NCBI GenBank assembly: GCA_024235255.1
Contig: JACKMT010000004.1
Span: 124,001 to 188,000, forward strand
Length of the DNA: 64,000 bases
Source: Chromatiaceae bacterium
Lineage (GTDB): Bacteria; Pseudomonadota; Gammaproteobacteria; Chromatiales; Chromatiaceae
Direction of reading: 5' to 3'
The number at the start of each line of letters is the position of its first letter. The stretch's first letter is position 1. The notes under the pieces are model-generated. The model worked only from the letters and a program-made list of their open reading frames with translations. It was not told where the DNA came from and made no database searches. This document shows positions 25,822-34,921 of the stretch, piece after piece. Both the position numbers and the translations under genes were made by a program.

Positions 25822-26511
25822 ATGAGAGTACTTGCCATAGAGACCGCAACCGAGGCTTGCTCCGCCGCGCTCTACATCAGCGGCGAGATTCGTCTGCGTT
25901 ACCAAGTGGAGCCGCGCAGGCACAGCGAGCTGATTTTACCGATGATGGATGCGTTGCTGGCGGAAGCGGAAATTGCGCTGAGCGCACTGGATGCACTGGC
26001 ATTCGGCTGTGGTCCGGGATCGTTCACCGGCGTGCGCATCGCCACCGGAGTAGTCCAGGGAGCGGCCTTCGGTGCGGATTTGCCGGTAGTACCGGTCTCC
26101 ACGTTGGCGGCGCTGGCGCAGCGCCGCTATCGGGAGCAGGGCGAGAAGCACCTGTTGCCTGCCTATGATGCGCGTATGGACGAACTCTACTGGGGGTGCT
26201 ACCGGATCGGTGACGACGGGCTGGCGCATCCGCTGAACGATGATCTGCTGCTGCGCCCTGATCAGGTCGACCTGCCGACCGGGGAGGGCTGGGTGGGAGT
26301 TGGTTCAGGCTGGGCCAGTTACGGCGCCACGCTGCGCAATCGGCTTGGTGCCTGCGTGGCCGCATTTGACGGCGCATTGCTATGCAGCGCCTGGGATGTT
26401 GCCGTGCTCGGCGCCGCCGGTTTTAACGCCGGCAAGGCAGTGCCCGCGGAACAGGCACTGCCGGTTTATCTGCGCGATAAAGTGGCTGAAACGCCGGGTT
26501 CTAGGACCTAG
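25822..26511 (+). CDS. tsaB: tRNA threonylcarbamoyladenosine biosynthesis protein TsaB
   Basis: Non-catalytic ASKHA-fold partner of TsaD, needed with TsaE and TsaC for the t6A37 modification of ANN-decoding tRNAs. The 229 residues match the family. Typical elements are ILAIETATEACSAAL at the start, HSELILPMMDALLAEA, FGCGPGSFTGVRIATG and the PVVPVSTLAALAQ motif. The start MRVLAIET is family-like. It overlaps tail-to-tail with the aminotransferase by 11 bp. Not in an operon with its usual partners here. Confidence 0.96.
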   Translation: MRVLAIETATEACSAALYISGEIRLRYQVEPRRHSELILPMMDALLAEAEIALSALDALAFGCGPGSFTGVRIATGVVQGAAFGADLPVVPVSTLAALAQRRYREQGEKHLLPAYDARMDELYWGCYRIGDDGLAHPLNDDLLLRPDQVDLPTGEGWVGVGSGWASYGATLRNRLGACVAAFDGALLCSAWDVAVLGAAGFNAGKAVPAEQALPVYLRDKVAETPGSRT

Positions 26512-27688
26512 GACCCAATTCTTTCTGCACCGCACTCAGCGCCACGCCGGTGCGAATATCAGCGCCAAGATCGGATAGAACCGCCTCCAAAGCGGCAACG
26601 CAGAGCAGGATGTTTTCCGGCCGGCTGGCATGTCCCATCAGGCCGATACGCCACACCTTGCCCGCCAACGCTCCCAGACCCGCGCCGATCTCGAGGTTAT
26701 ACTCGTTCAGCAGACGGCCGCGCACCAGCGCATCGTCCACCCCCTGCGGGATCGATACTGCGTTGAGCTGTGGCAGGCGGTCGGCTTCTGGCACGATAAA
26801 ACTCAGGCCCATCGCCTCGAGCCCTGCTTTCAATGCCTGGTGATTGCGCAGGTGGCGGTTCCAGGCGTTCTCGAGGCCCTCCTCACGCAGCATCAGCAGC
26901 GCCTCATGCAGGGCATAGAGTGCGTTGACCGGTGCCGTGTGATGGTAGCTCCGTTTGGCGCCGCTGCCCCAGTATCCCATGACCAGATTGAGATCCATGA
27001 ACCAGCTCTGCACCTTGGTCTTGCGGTTGCGGATCTTCTCTTGGGCGTGTTCATTGAAGCTGACCGGAGAGATACCGGGAGTACAGGAGAGGCACTTCTG
27101 GGTGCCCGAGTAGATCGCGTCTATGCCCCACACGTCCACCTTGAGCGGCGTCCCGCCGAGCGAAGTGACCGCGTCGACAATGGTAAGGCAGTTGTATTTG
27201 TGGGCGAGGCCAACCAGCGTTTTTGCATCGGACTGCGCACCGGTTGAGGTTTCCGCATGCACGAATGCGACCAACTTGCTGTCAGGATTGGCTTTAAGTG
27301 CATCTTCCAGTTTCTGTGGATCTACCGCTGTGCCCCACTCGTCCTCTACCATGACTGCCACGCCGCCGCAGCGCTCCACATTCTCTTTCATGCGGCCGCC
27401 GAAAACGCCGTTCTGACAGACGATCACCTTGTCTCCGGGCTCCACCAGGTTGGCGAAACAAGTCTCCATACCGGCCGATCCCGGCGCAGATACCGGCATG
27501 GTCAGCGTATTGTCGGTCTGGAAGGCGTACTGCAACAGCTTTTTCACCTCTTCCATCATGCCAACGAAAAGCGGGTCGAGATGTCCGATAGTTGGCCGGG
27601 AGATAGCTTCCAGTATGCGCGGGTGAACGTCTGACGGGCCTGGGCCCATCAGTGTGCGTACAGGTGGGTTAAAGCTGCGAATTTCCAT
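26501..27688 (-). CDS. PLP-dependent alanine--glyoxylate / serine--pyruvate aminotransferase family
   Basis: Class V PLP aminotransferase, 395 residues, acting as a dimer in the cytoplasm. Hallmarks: LMGPGPSDVHPRILEA at the N-terminus, PGSAGMETCFANL, the PLP-binding Asp in IVDAVTSLGGTPL and the Schiff-base lysine in GTQKCLSC. The C-terminal RIGLMGHAS is the substrate-arginine region. The family includes serine-glyoxylate aminotransferase (C1 metabolism) and alanine-glyoxylate aminotransferase (glycolate salvage). In an autotroph, conversion of photorespiration-type glyoxylate to glycine is a likely role. Standing alone, so specificity is not settled. Confidence 0.9.
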   Translation of the reverse strand: MEIRSFNPPVRTLMGPGPSDVHPRILEAISRPTIGHLDPLFVGMMEEVKKLLQYAFQTDNTLTMPVSAPGSAGMETCFANLVEPGDKVIVCQNGVFGGRMKENVERCGGVAVMVEDEWGTAVDPQKLEDALKANPDSKLVAFVHAETSTGAQSDAKTLVGLAHKYNCLTIVDAVTSLGGTPLKVDVWGIDAIYSGTQKCLSCTPGISPVSFNEHAQEKIRNRKTKVQSWFMDLNLVMGYWGSGAKRSYHHTAPVNALYALHEALLMLREEGLENAWNRHLRNHQALKAGLEAMGLSFIVPEADRLPQLNAVSIPQGVDDALVRGRLLNEYNLEIGAGLGALAGKVWRIGLMGHASRPENILLCVAALEAVLSDLGADIRTGVALSAVQKELGPRS

Positions 27689-27969
27689 AAACGGGATCCT
27701 GCAATATGTCTGCCGCCGACTGCTCGGACAGAGAAATTAGCCAAATTGTAGGGCTCGGCAGGCGGTTGGTGCATCCGACCTGCTGTGCCAAAGTAGATTC
27801 TACCTCAGCCTCGACCGGCAATCTCTATTCTGGATGGGTTATTACCCACGCAAAGATTGTTGCTTTCAACCGGGCTGGGGGCAATCTGTAACATCTCTCG
27901 GGGATTGTTACGGTCATGGCAGGGATCATGCGGTCAGCGCTCAGGAATCCTGTTGCTGAATGCTGACCA

Positions 27970-28806
27970 TCAGATGCTGCGGGTTATCCGGTCCAGCGCT
28001 GCGCTGGAGAGCAGCCGTTTCAGGGTGCCCAGCAGATAAGTCGGCAAGGTGACGTAGTAGCGCGCCCGCGGGCGCCGGCTCTCCAAAGCGTGAATTACCC
28101 GCTTTACCACCGCCTCCGGCGGCAGCGTGAACGGGACGGCGGGTCCCTCCCGCTGCAGCCGAGCTAGGGTGCTACTGTAGCTGTCGCGGTGCACGCTGTG
28201 CTCCAAGTCGATGTGTCTTTGTGTCATGATCAAGCTGTTGGCGCGAAAACGGCTGTCGATGGGACCGGGTTCGATCAGGCTGACGTGGACGCCACTGCCG
28301 TGTAACTCCATACGCAATGTGTCGCTCAACCCTTCCAGGGCGAACTTGCTGGCTGTATAAGCGCCGCGGAAGGGCAGGGCGACCAGACCGAGCACCGAAC
28401 TGTTCTGAATGATGCGCCCCTCCTCCTGTTTGCGCATCAGCGGAATGACACGCCGGGTCAATTCGTGCCAGCCGAACAGGTTGGTTTCGAACTGGGATCT
28501 GAGCACCTCCCGGCTCAGATCTTCTACCGCACCCGCTTGGCCGTAGGCGCCGTTGTTGAACAGAGCGTAGAGCTTGCCGCCGGTTTCGCTCAATACCTGC
28601 TCCAGTGCATCCGCGATGCTCTGGCTATCGGCCAGGTCTAGGCGGACCGCGTTAAAGCCCTCTCGTGCCAGCCGATCCCGGTCCTGCGCTTTTCTGGCGC
28701 TGGCAAATACCCGGTATCCGCGTGCTCTGAGGGTATTCGCGGCTACATAGCCAATACCGCTCGAACAGCCGGTGATCAGTATCGTTTTGGCATCGCTTGC
28801 TGCCAT
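27970..28806 (-). CDS. Short-chain dehydrogenase/reductase
   Basis: Classical SDR oxidoreductase, 278 residues from the ATG at 28806. GAGG is 11 nt upstream; the longer ATG at 28878 adds a non-conserved basic extension. The NAD(P) motif is ITGCSSGIGY, the structural motif FNNGAYGQAG stands in for NNAG, the catalytic Ser is in IQNSSVLG and YxxxK is AYTASKFALEG. The SARKAQ after beta-2 suggests NADP preference. The C-terminus (YYVTLPTYLLGTLKRLL) resembles SDRs of the lipid/retinol-like group that contact membranes. It is divergent from the pomA gene. Substrate unknown. Confidence 0.88.
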   Translation of the reverse strand: MAASDAKTILITGCSSGIGYVAANTLRARGYRVFASARKAQDRDRLAREGFNAVRLDLADSQSIADALEQVLSETGGKLYALFNNGAYGQAGAVEDLSREVLRSQFETNLFGWHELTRRVIPLMRKQEEGRIIQNSSVLGLVALPFRGAYTASKFALEGLSDTLRMELHGSGVHVSLIEPGPIDSRFRANSLIMTQRHIDLEHSVHRDSYSSTLARLQREGPAVPFTLPPEAVVKRVIHALESRRPRARYYVTLPTYLLGTLKRLLSSAALDRITRSI

Positions 28807-29008
28807 TTTGGTTTTTTCCTCGGGTTTCAAGATGAGCCCTTGATTGTGCCGCTGTCGCTGTCTGGCGGATTGGAGCAAGAACTAAAGTTTTCCGCCACTG
28901 TTCCGTTATCAACCGCAGAAGACGATCAGGCGGCCGGTGGGACCGTGCCGGAAATATCGGCTCCGGTTTTTTGCTTCTGCTGTTTGCTGGATAACAACGA
29001 GGTTTCAC

Positions 29009-29767
29009 GTGGATATTGCGACGCTTATTGGATTGTTGGGCGGCTTCGGTATCATCATCGGGGCGATCGCCACCGGTGGCGATGTCATGTTGTTTGTGAA
29101 TCTTCCGTCGATTCTGATCGTGGTCGGCGGCACATTCATGGTGACCTTGATGCAGGTCTCGCTCAAGGACTTTCTCGGCTCTTTCAGCATGGCCATGAAA
29201 GCTTTTATCTATAAGACCGACGATGCCAATCAATTGATCGAAGAGGCGGTGCAGCTCGCCGATGTGGCCCGCAAGAACGGACTGCTGGCGCTGGAGGGTC
29301 AGGAGATCGGCAACGCATTTTTGAAGCAGGGCATCGGGCTCTGCGTCGATGGGCATGATCCGGCGCTGGTTCAGCGCCTTCTTACCAAGGATATCAATCT
29401 CACCATACAGCGCCACGAAGTGGGGCAGAACATGTTCAAGAACATGGCGGTCATGGCGCCGGCGATGGGCATGATCGGTACCCTGGTTGGCTTGGTGCAG
29501 ATGCTGGCGAACATGTCCGACCCGGCGAGCATCGGGCCGGCCATGGCAGTGGCGCTGCTGACCACGTTGTACGGGGCGGTGATCGCCAATGCGTTTGCGC
29601 AACCCATGGCCGATAAACTGGCACGCGCAAGTCAGCTGGAGAAAACCAACAAGTCGCTCATACTGGAAACGATCTCCGGTATCCAGGAGGGGATGAATCC
29701 GCGTGTGTTGGAACAGATGTTGAGTACCTACCTGCCTTCCAGTAAACGAGCGAAATCGGAAGATTAA
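29009..29767 (+). CDS. pomA: Flagellar motor stator protein PomA (MotA family)
   Basis: Inner-membrane stator protein coupling Na+ (or H+) flow to flagellar rotation. With the GTG at 29009 (GAGG 6 nt upstream) it is 252 residues, matching PomA (about 253). The upstream ATG at 28937 adds an unrelated 24-residue extension. Four membrane helices: IATLIGLLGGFGIIIGAIATGG, SILIVVGGTFMVTL, MAVMAPAMGMIGTLVGLVQML (containing the conserved Pro) and AMAVALLTTLYGAVIANAF. The cytoplasmic loop between helices 2 and 3 carries the charged residues that touch FliG. The pomB gene follows after 3 nt. Confidence 0.93.
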   Translation: MDIATLIGLLGGFGIIIGAIATGGDVMLFVNLPSILIVVGGTFMVTLMQVSLKDFLGSFSMAMKAFIYKTDDANQLIEEAVQLADVARKNGLLALEGQEIGNAFLKQGIGLCVDGHDPALVQRLLTKDINLTIQRHEVGQNMFKNMAVMAPAMGMIGTLVGLVQMLANMSDPASIGPAMAVALLTTLYGAVIANAFAQPMADKLARASQLEKTNKSLILETISGIQEGMNPRVLEQMLSTYLPSSKRAKSED

Positions 29768-29770
29768 TCG

Positions 29771-30658
29771 ATGGAAGAAGAGTGCCCCAAATGTGATGCC
29801 GGATTACCGGCATGGCTGGCGACATTCGCCGACCTGATGTCCCTGTTGATGTGCTTTTTCGTACTGCTGCTCTCGTTCGCCGAGCTCGATGCCATCCGCT
29901 TCAAGAAGATGGCGGATTCGATGAAGGATGCGTTCGGCGTGCAGCGAGAGATACCGGTCATGGAGATCGTCAAAGGTGTCAGTGTGATCAAGCAGGAGTT
30001 CAGCCCCTCGGTCAATCCTGATCCGGCGGTGGTCAATGAGATTCGCCAGCGTACCACCGATGCCGAACAGGACGATCTCGACATCAATGACGGAAAAAAA
30101 GATAAGGATTCGGTCGACGTCAACGACGCGGTTATGGAGGCGGTGGCTGAAAAGATCAAGCAGGAGGTGGAGCTGGATGCCGAGGCTCTGAAAGAGGCGC
30201 TGAAAAAGGAGATCGAGGAGGGTCTGGTAAGCGTCGAGACAGAAGAGGCCAAGATTATCGTGAGAATTCAGGAGAAGGGCTCGTTCGCCTCCGGCAGCGC
30301 CGATCTTGATGCGGGTTTCATCGCGGTCATGGATCGTATCAGCGCAGCGGTGGCCAGGTCTCCGGGTAATGTGATAGTCGCCGGACATACGGATAACATT
30401 CCCATCTCCACTGCCCGATTCCGTTCCAATTGGGAGCTCTCTTCGGCACGCGCCGTCACCGTGGTGCATGGCCTGTTAAAAAATCCGGACATCGACCCGG
30501 GAAGGGTTATGATAGAAGGCCATGCCGACTCCAGGCCACTGATGCCCAACGACAGCTCCGCCAACCGGGCGATCAACCGCCGGGTGGAGTTGATACTGGA
30601 ACGCGGTAACGACATGGATAATGGTGATATGCTGATAATCGAAGATCCGAAAAGCTAA
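29771..30658 (+). CDS. pomB: Flagellar motor stator protein PomB (MotB family)
   Basis: Stator subunit that carries the ion-binding Asp and anchors the stator to peptidoglycan. 295 residues. Two cysteines (CPKC) precede the single membrane helix FADLMSLLMCFFVLLLSFAE, whose Asp21 is the ion-binding residue. A long acidic linker follows (about 95-165). The OmpA-like peptidoglycan-binding domain has VIVAGHTDNIPISTARFRSN and NRAINRRVELIL. The N-terminal FADLMSLLM pattern is that of Na+-driven PomB rather than H+-driven MotB; this is family inference. Operon with pomA and the PilZ gene. Confidence 0.93.
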   Translation: MEEECPKCDAGLPAWLATFADLMSLLMCFFVLLLSFAELDAIRFKKMADSMKDAFGVQREIPVMEIVKGVSVIKQEFSPSVNPDPAVVNEIRQRTTDAEQDDLDINDGKKDKDSVDVNDAVMEAVAEKIKQEVELDAEALKEALKKEIEEGLVSVETEEAKIIVRIQEKGSFASGSADLDAGFIAVMDRISAAVARSPGNVIVAGHTDNIPISTARFRSNWELSSARAVTVVHGLLKNPDIDPGRVMIEGHADSRPLMPNDSSANRAINRRVELILERGNDMDNGDMLIIEDPKS

Positions 30659-30672
30659 ACGGGGCTAAATGC

Positions 30673-31284
30673 ATGAGTGACGATCAACCAATCGATCTAT
30701 CCCGGGAGCGGCGCGAGTTTTTTCGTATCGACGATACGATAGCCCTGAGTTTCCAGGCGATTCCGCCAAGCAGCCTGACAAAGAAGCTGGAGCGCCAGGA
30801 AAAGGGATTGGAGAGTGATTTCACCATCATGAGCAACCTGGCAGTTATCAGCCAGGAGATGTCTGGTGTATTGCGCAAGATCGAGACGGTCGCCCCGGAT
30901 ATTGCGCGCTATCTGAAGTCGCTGGACCAGAAGATCGATCTGTTGGGCAAGGCTTTTCTGACCTGGACCAACGAGATGGCCGATCAGCCCGCCAGCGCGG
31001 TCAACCTGAGTGCCAGCGGTATGGCCTTTAATGCGCCTGAGCCTACCGAGATAGGCACGTTGCTTGAGTTGAAGATACTGCTTCCGTTCTTTACCGGACT
31101 GATTCTGTACGCCGAAGTGGTCGCGTGCGAAAAGCTGCCGACCGAAGGCGATGGCGCCAGGGTGTATCAGACACGTGTCAATTTTCAGCACCTGCGCGAC
31201 CGTGACCGTGATGTCCTGATCCGTCATGTGCTGCAGCGGCAGAGCGAGTATCTGCGCAAGCAGCGTCTGGAACGGGAAGATTAA
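30673..31284 (+). CDS. PilZ domain protein (likely c-di-GMP sensor) linked to the stator genes
   Basis: Cytoplasmic 203-residue protein. The c-di-GMP-binding RxxxR is present in RREFFRI (Arg13, Arg17), and the second motif is NLSASGMAF (about residues 115-123). Between them is a long helical insert with a coiled-coil look (MSNLAVISQEMSGVLRKIETV). The PilZ beta-barrel follows to the C-terminus. It starts 14 bp after pomB. PilZ proteins such as YcgR brake or modulate the flagellar motor on c-di-GMP binding; location here suggests the same. The interrupted arrangement (RxxxR at the extreme N-terminus, barrel 90 residues later) is unlike YcgR. Confidence 0.85.
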   Translation: MSDDQPIDLSRERREFFRIDDTIALSFQAIPPSSLTKKLERQEKGLESDFTIMSNLAVISQEMSGVLRKIETVAPDIARYLKSLDQKIDLLGKAFLTWTNEMADQPASAVNLSASGMAFNAPEPTEIGTLLELKILLPFFTGLILYAEVVACEKLPTEGDGARVYQTRVNFQHLRDRDRDVLIRHVLQRQSEYLRKQRLERED

Positions 31285-31427
31285 GACTTAGCTGATAATC
31301 TCCTGCGAACCGCGTGCTCGCCTGCGTAACCGAATTTCCTTTGCTGTGGTAATATTCCCAAGTTTTCGATAGTTCTCCGGCACCGAATCAAACCCGCCTA
31401 GGGGGTGCCGATACCAGGAATATTGCC

Positions 31428-31724
31428 ATGCCCTTATACGAATACCGTTGTAATGCCTGCGGCCATGAACTGGAGGCGATGCAAAAGATGAGCGATGCAC
31501 CATTGACGCTCTGCCCGGAATGCGGCGAACCGGCGTTGAAAAAGCAGCTATCGGCGGCGGCTTTCCGGCTAAAGGGCGGCGGCTGGTATGAAACCGATTT
31601 CAAGCACGGCAACAAGAAGAACCTGCACGACGCCGGCAAGACAGACACAAACAAGGATACGGCGAAAGGGACAGCCGGTGAACCGAAGGAGTCGAAACCG
31701 GATAAGTCGGCAGCCGGCAATTAA
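31428..31724 (+). CDS. FmdB-family zinc ribbon protein
   Basis: Small protein of 98 residues. The zinc ribbon is formed by CNAC and CPEC (MPLYEYRCNACGHELE...LCPECGEPALKKQ). After the ribbon comes SAAAFRLKGGGWYETDFK, the conserved FmdB tail, then a Lys/Asp/Thr-rich charged C-terminus. FmdB was named a putative regulator of formamidase; the true role is unknown. It is often near ribosome or tRNA synthetase genes. Here it precedes DUF502 and aspS, the usual proteobacterial order. Confidence 0.93.
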   Translation: MPLYEYRCNACGHELEAMQKMSDAPLTLCPECGEPALKKQLSAAAFRLKGGGWYETDFKHGNKKNLHDAGKTDTNKDTAKGTAGEPKESKPDKSAAGN

Positions 31725-31738
31725 CGGATCCAAAGCCA

Positions 31739-32380
31739 ATGTCCTTGCTAAGACGCTATCTTGTTGCCGGTTTACTGGTCTGGATGCCGCTCGGCGTCAC
31801 CCTGCTGGTCGTGCGTGTGCTGGTGAACTGGATGGACAACAGTCTGCTGCTCATTCCGGAAGCCTACCGGCCGGAGACCCTGCTGGGATTCCACATACCG
31901 GGTATCGGCGTGGTGCTCTCGCTGTTGATCGTGTTCATCACCGGGGTACTCGCGGCGAATCTGTTCGGGCGGTCGCTGGTCTCGCTGTGGGAGCACATAC
32001 TGGCCAGGATCCCGCTGGTGCGCTCGGTCTATTCGGCCGCCAAACAGCTGGCCGAAACGGTGTTCAGCGAAAAAGGCAAGTCGTTCCGCAAGGTGCTGTT
32101 GATAGAGTTTCCCCGACGCGGACTCTGGACTATCGCGTTTCAGACCGGTGCGGATATCGGTGAAGCTCAGGCCAAAACCGGAGCCGATGTGATCAACGTC
32201 TATGTGCCGACTACGCCCAATCCAACCGGTGGTTACTTTGTCATGGTGCCGCGCAGTGAGGTTATCGAGCTGGATATGAAAGTGGACGACGGACTCAAGA
32301 TGCTGATGTCGATGGGGGCGGTCGTGCCGGATGCCCAGGGCATGGTCAAGGCGCTTGCAGCAGAAAAGAGCAGACCTTAA
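31739..32380 (+). CDS. DUF502 membrane protein
   Basis: Inner-membrane protein of 213 residues and the DUF502 family. Two membrane helices: LLRRYLVAGLLVWMPLGVTLLVVRVL near the N-terminus and VVLSLLIVFITGVLAANLFGR (about 60-80). The soluble part has IPLVRSVYSAAKQLAETVF and VYVPTTPNPTGGYFVMVPRSEV, both typical. The family has no known biochemical function. It starts 14 bp after fmdB and lies 56 bp before aspS, a widespread conserved order in gamma- and betaproteobacteria. Confidence 0.93.
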   Translation: MSLLRRYLVAGLLVWMPLGVTLLVVRVLVNWMDNSLLLIPEAYRPETLLGFHIPGIGVVLSLLIVFITGVLAANLFGRSLVSLWEHILARIPLVRSVYSAAKQLAETVFSEKGKSFRKVLLIEFPRRGLWTIAFQTGADIGEAQAKTGADVINVYVPTTPNPTGGYFVMVPRSEVIELDMKVDDGLKMLMSMGAVVPDAQGMVKALAAEKSRP

Positions 32381-32436
32381 CATTTCCCATTTTTTGGCCG
32401 GCTCCGGCCAGAATCCAAATCAACGGAACAGATCAC

Positions 32437-34230
32437 ATGCGTACTCAATACTGCGGACAAGTCAATGCATCCCACATCGGACAGGTGGTCGAGCTGTGCG
32501 GCTGGGTACACCGGCGCCGTGACCACGGCGGGGTGATATTCGTCGATTTGCGCGACCGCGAGGGGTTGGTGCAGGTGGTTTGTGATCCCGATAAGCCCGA
32601 CGTGTTCGGCGTTGCCGAACAGCTGCGGAACGAATTCGTGGTCCGCCTCAAGGGGCAGGTGAGAGCGCGTCCGCAGGGATCGGTCAACCCGGATATTGCC
32701 ACCGGTGAGATCGAGATCCTCGGGTTGGAGCTGGAAGTGCTCAACCGTTCGGAGACGCCCCCTTTCCAGCTCGACGAGCACGAGAAGGCATCCGAGGAGG
32801 TGCGCCTGCGCTACCGCTATATCGACCTGCGCCGGCCGGAGATGCTGGAGCGGATCCGGATGCGGGCTAAGGTGACCCGCGCCTTGCGCAATTTCCTGGA
32901 CGACAACGGTTTCCTGGATATCGAAACGCCGATGCTGACCAAGGCGACCCCGGAAGGCGCGCGCGACTATCTGGTGCCGTCACGCACCCATCCGGGCAAG
33001 TTCTTTGCGCTGCCGCAGTCGCCGCAGCTGTTCAAGCAGTTGTTGATGATGTCGGGTATGGATCGCTACTACCAGGTGGTCCGCTGTTTCCGCGACGAGG
33101 ATCTGCGCGCCGACCGTCAGCCGGAGTTCACCCAGCTGGATATCGAGACCTCGTTCATGGACGAGGATGCGCTGATGACCCTGATGGAGGAGATGATTCG
33201 CCAGGTGGTGCGCAGCGTGTTGGGCAGGGAGCTCCCCAATCCGTTTCCCCGCATGACGCATGCAGAGGCGATCCGGCGCTTTGGCTCCGACCGGCCCGAT
33301 TTGCGCTGCCCGCTGGAGCTGGTCGATGTGGGCGACCTGATGCAGTCAGTGGAGTTCAAGGTCTTTTCCGGCCCTGCCAACGATGCGAAGGGCAGGGTAG
33401 CGGCGCTGCTCCTGCCCGGTGGGTGTGAGTTGACGCGCAAGGAAATTGATGGCTACACCAAGCTCGTCGGCATCTACGGCGCCAAAGGCCTTGCCTACAT
33501 CAAGGTAAATGAGCTGGCCAAAGGGTACGAGGGGTTGCAGTCGCCGATCCTCAAATTTCTTCCGGACGAGGTGGTGGACGCCATTCTGCAGCGTACCGGG
33601 GCTAAGGATGGCGACCTGATTTTCTTCGGCTCCGACAAGGCGGATATCGTCAATGAGGCGCTGGGCGCACTGCGCATCAAGCTGGGTGAAGAGCGGCAGT
33701 TGATGGAGGAGGAGTGGCGCCCGCTCTGGGTGATCGATTTTCCGATGTTCGAGCGGGATGAACAGGCAAACCGCTGGGCGGCGCTGCACCACCCGTTTAC
33801 CGCGCCCAAAGTGGCCCACCAGGCGCTGTTGGCGAGCGACCCCGGCGTCTGTCTTTCACGCGCCTATGACATGGTGCTCAACGGTATGGAGCTGGGTGGC
33901 GGCTCGATCCGTATCCACCGGACCGAGCTGCAGGAGCAGGTATTCAGGCTGCTTGGCATCGGCGAGGCGGAGGCGCAGGAGAAGTTCGGTTTTCTGCTCG
34001 CTGCGCTGAAATACGGCTGCCCACCGCACGGCGGCCTGGCATTCGGTCTCGACCGCCTGGTGATGCTGATGGCCGGTGCCGGCTCGATTCGTGAAGTGAT
34101 GGCTTTTCCCAAGACCCAGACCGCTGCCTGCATGCTTACTTCGGCGCCTTCGGAGGTGAGTCCGGAGCAGCTGCGCGAGCTCTCCATCCGGGTGCGCAAA
34201 CCGCAAGCGGAAGAGAAGCAAGCTGGCTAA
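32437..34230 (+). CDS. aspS: Aspartyl-tRNA synthetase
   Basis: Class IIb aminoacyl-tRNA synthetase that charges tRNA-Asp (or Asp/Asn if non-discriminating). 597 residues, the standard bacterial length. The N-terminal OB-fold anticodon domain begins MRTQYCGQVNASHIGQ. Motif 2 is RCFRDEDLRADRQPEFTQLD. A bacterial GAD insertion domain sits at about 290-420. Motif 3 is AFGLDRLVMLMAG. An ATG is used at 32437 with AGAtcaC-type weak site. It overlaps the probable nudB start by 8 nt. No gatCAB genes are visible in the window, so tRNA discrimination cannot be judged. Confidence 0.97.
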   Translation: MRTQYCGQVNASHIGQVVELCGWVHRRRDHGGVIFVDLRDREGLVQVVCDPDKPDVFGVAEQLRNEFVVRLKGQVRARPQGSVNPDIATGEIEILGLELEVLNRSETPPFQLDEHEKASEEVRLRYRYIDLRRPEMLERIRMRAKVTRALRNFLDDNGFLDIETPMLTKATPEGARDYLVPSRTHPGKFFALPQSPQLFKQLLMMSGMDRYYQVVRCFRDEDLRADRQPEFTQLDIETSFMDEDALMTLMEEMIRQVVRSVLGRELPNPFPRMTHAEAIRRFGSDRPDLRCPLELVDVGDLMQSVEFKVFSGPANDAKGRVAALLLPGGCELTRKEIDGYTKLVGIYGAKGLAYIKVNELAKGYEGLQSPILKFLPDEVVDAILQRTGAKDGDLIFFGSDKADIVNEALGALRIKLGEERQLMEEEWRPLWVIDFPMFERDEQANRWAALHHPFTAPKVAHQALLASDPGVCLSRAYDMVLNGMELGGGSIRIHRTELQEQVFRLLGIGEAEAQEKFGFLLAALKYGCPPHGGLAFGLDRLVMLMAGAGSIREVMAFPKTQTAACMLTSAPSEVSPEQLRELSIRVRKPQAEEKQAG

Positions 34231-34684
34231 GCCCTACAAACGACCGGAGTCGATTCTGCTGGTGGTCTATACCCAGACGGGTGAGGTGCTGATGCTCAGG
34301 CGCACCCGGCCGGTGGATTTCTGGCAGTCGGTTACCGGGAGTCTGGCTTGGCATGAGAGTCCCCGGATGGCTGCCGAACGGGAGCTGCGCGAGGAGACCG
34401 GGCTCGCAATGCAGAGCGGCATCGTCGACTGCCGGCACACCGAACGTTTTCCTGTTATCCATCCCTGGCGCACGCGCTACGCCCCAGGCGTACACTACAA
34501 TCGGGAGCACTGGTTCGCGCTCTGTCTGCCAGATCGTAGAACCATCCGACTCAACCCGACAGAACATGCAGAGCATCGCTGGCTGCCGTTCTATCGGGCC
34601 GCGGCGCTGGCCAGCTCCTGGACCAACCGCAATGCGATATTGCGGATCGTGGCGGGAATGGTACAGACCGGCAGGCAGTGCTGA
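34223..34684 (+). CDS. nudB: Dihydroneopterin triphosphate pyrophosphohydrolase (Nudix)
   Basis: Nudix hydrolase that removes pyrophosphate from dihydroneopterin triphosphate in folate synthesis. The Nudix box lies in GSLAWHESPRMAAERELREE (REL-x-EE present). RYAPGVHYNREHWFALCLP is characteristic of NudB. Homology to the E. coli start (VYKRP.SILVVIY) extends upstream as KPYKRPESILLVVYT, beyond the first GTG at 34262. No ATG, GTG or TTG precedes in that frame nearby. The likely start is CTG at 34223, with GGAAGAG about 9 nt upstream and an 8-nt overlap with aspS. This gives 153 residues. The aspS-nudB order is conserved. Confidence 0.85.
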   Translation: MAKPYKRPESILLVVYTQTGEVLMLRRTRPVDFWQSVTGSLAWHESPRMAAERELREETGLAMQSGIVDCRHTERFPVIHPWRTRYAPGVHYNREHWFALCLPDRRTIRLNPTEHAEHRWLPFYRAAALASSWTNRNAILRIVAGMVQTGRQC

Positions 34685-34921
34685 CGAAACGCCACTCGAT
34701 GTCCGACCCCGGCCAATCTGAGGATCGCCGCTTCGGTCCAGATCGGCCTTGAGATTAACCCTTCCTTGCTGCAATCTCGGATCTGGCGAGGGAATAATTC
34801 AGGTCTGTCGTTGACAGCCAGGTTGGACTGAGGTAGGAATTCCATAGGCGCGACGGTCCGCTCGACTGTTTTTGGCAGCTCTTGTCGCTTCCATGCACGC
34901 TTGAAATACCGGAGTCCATTA

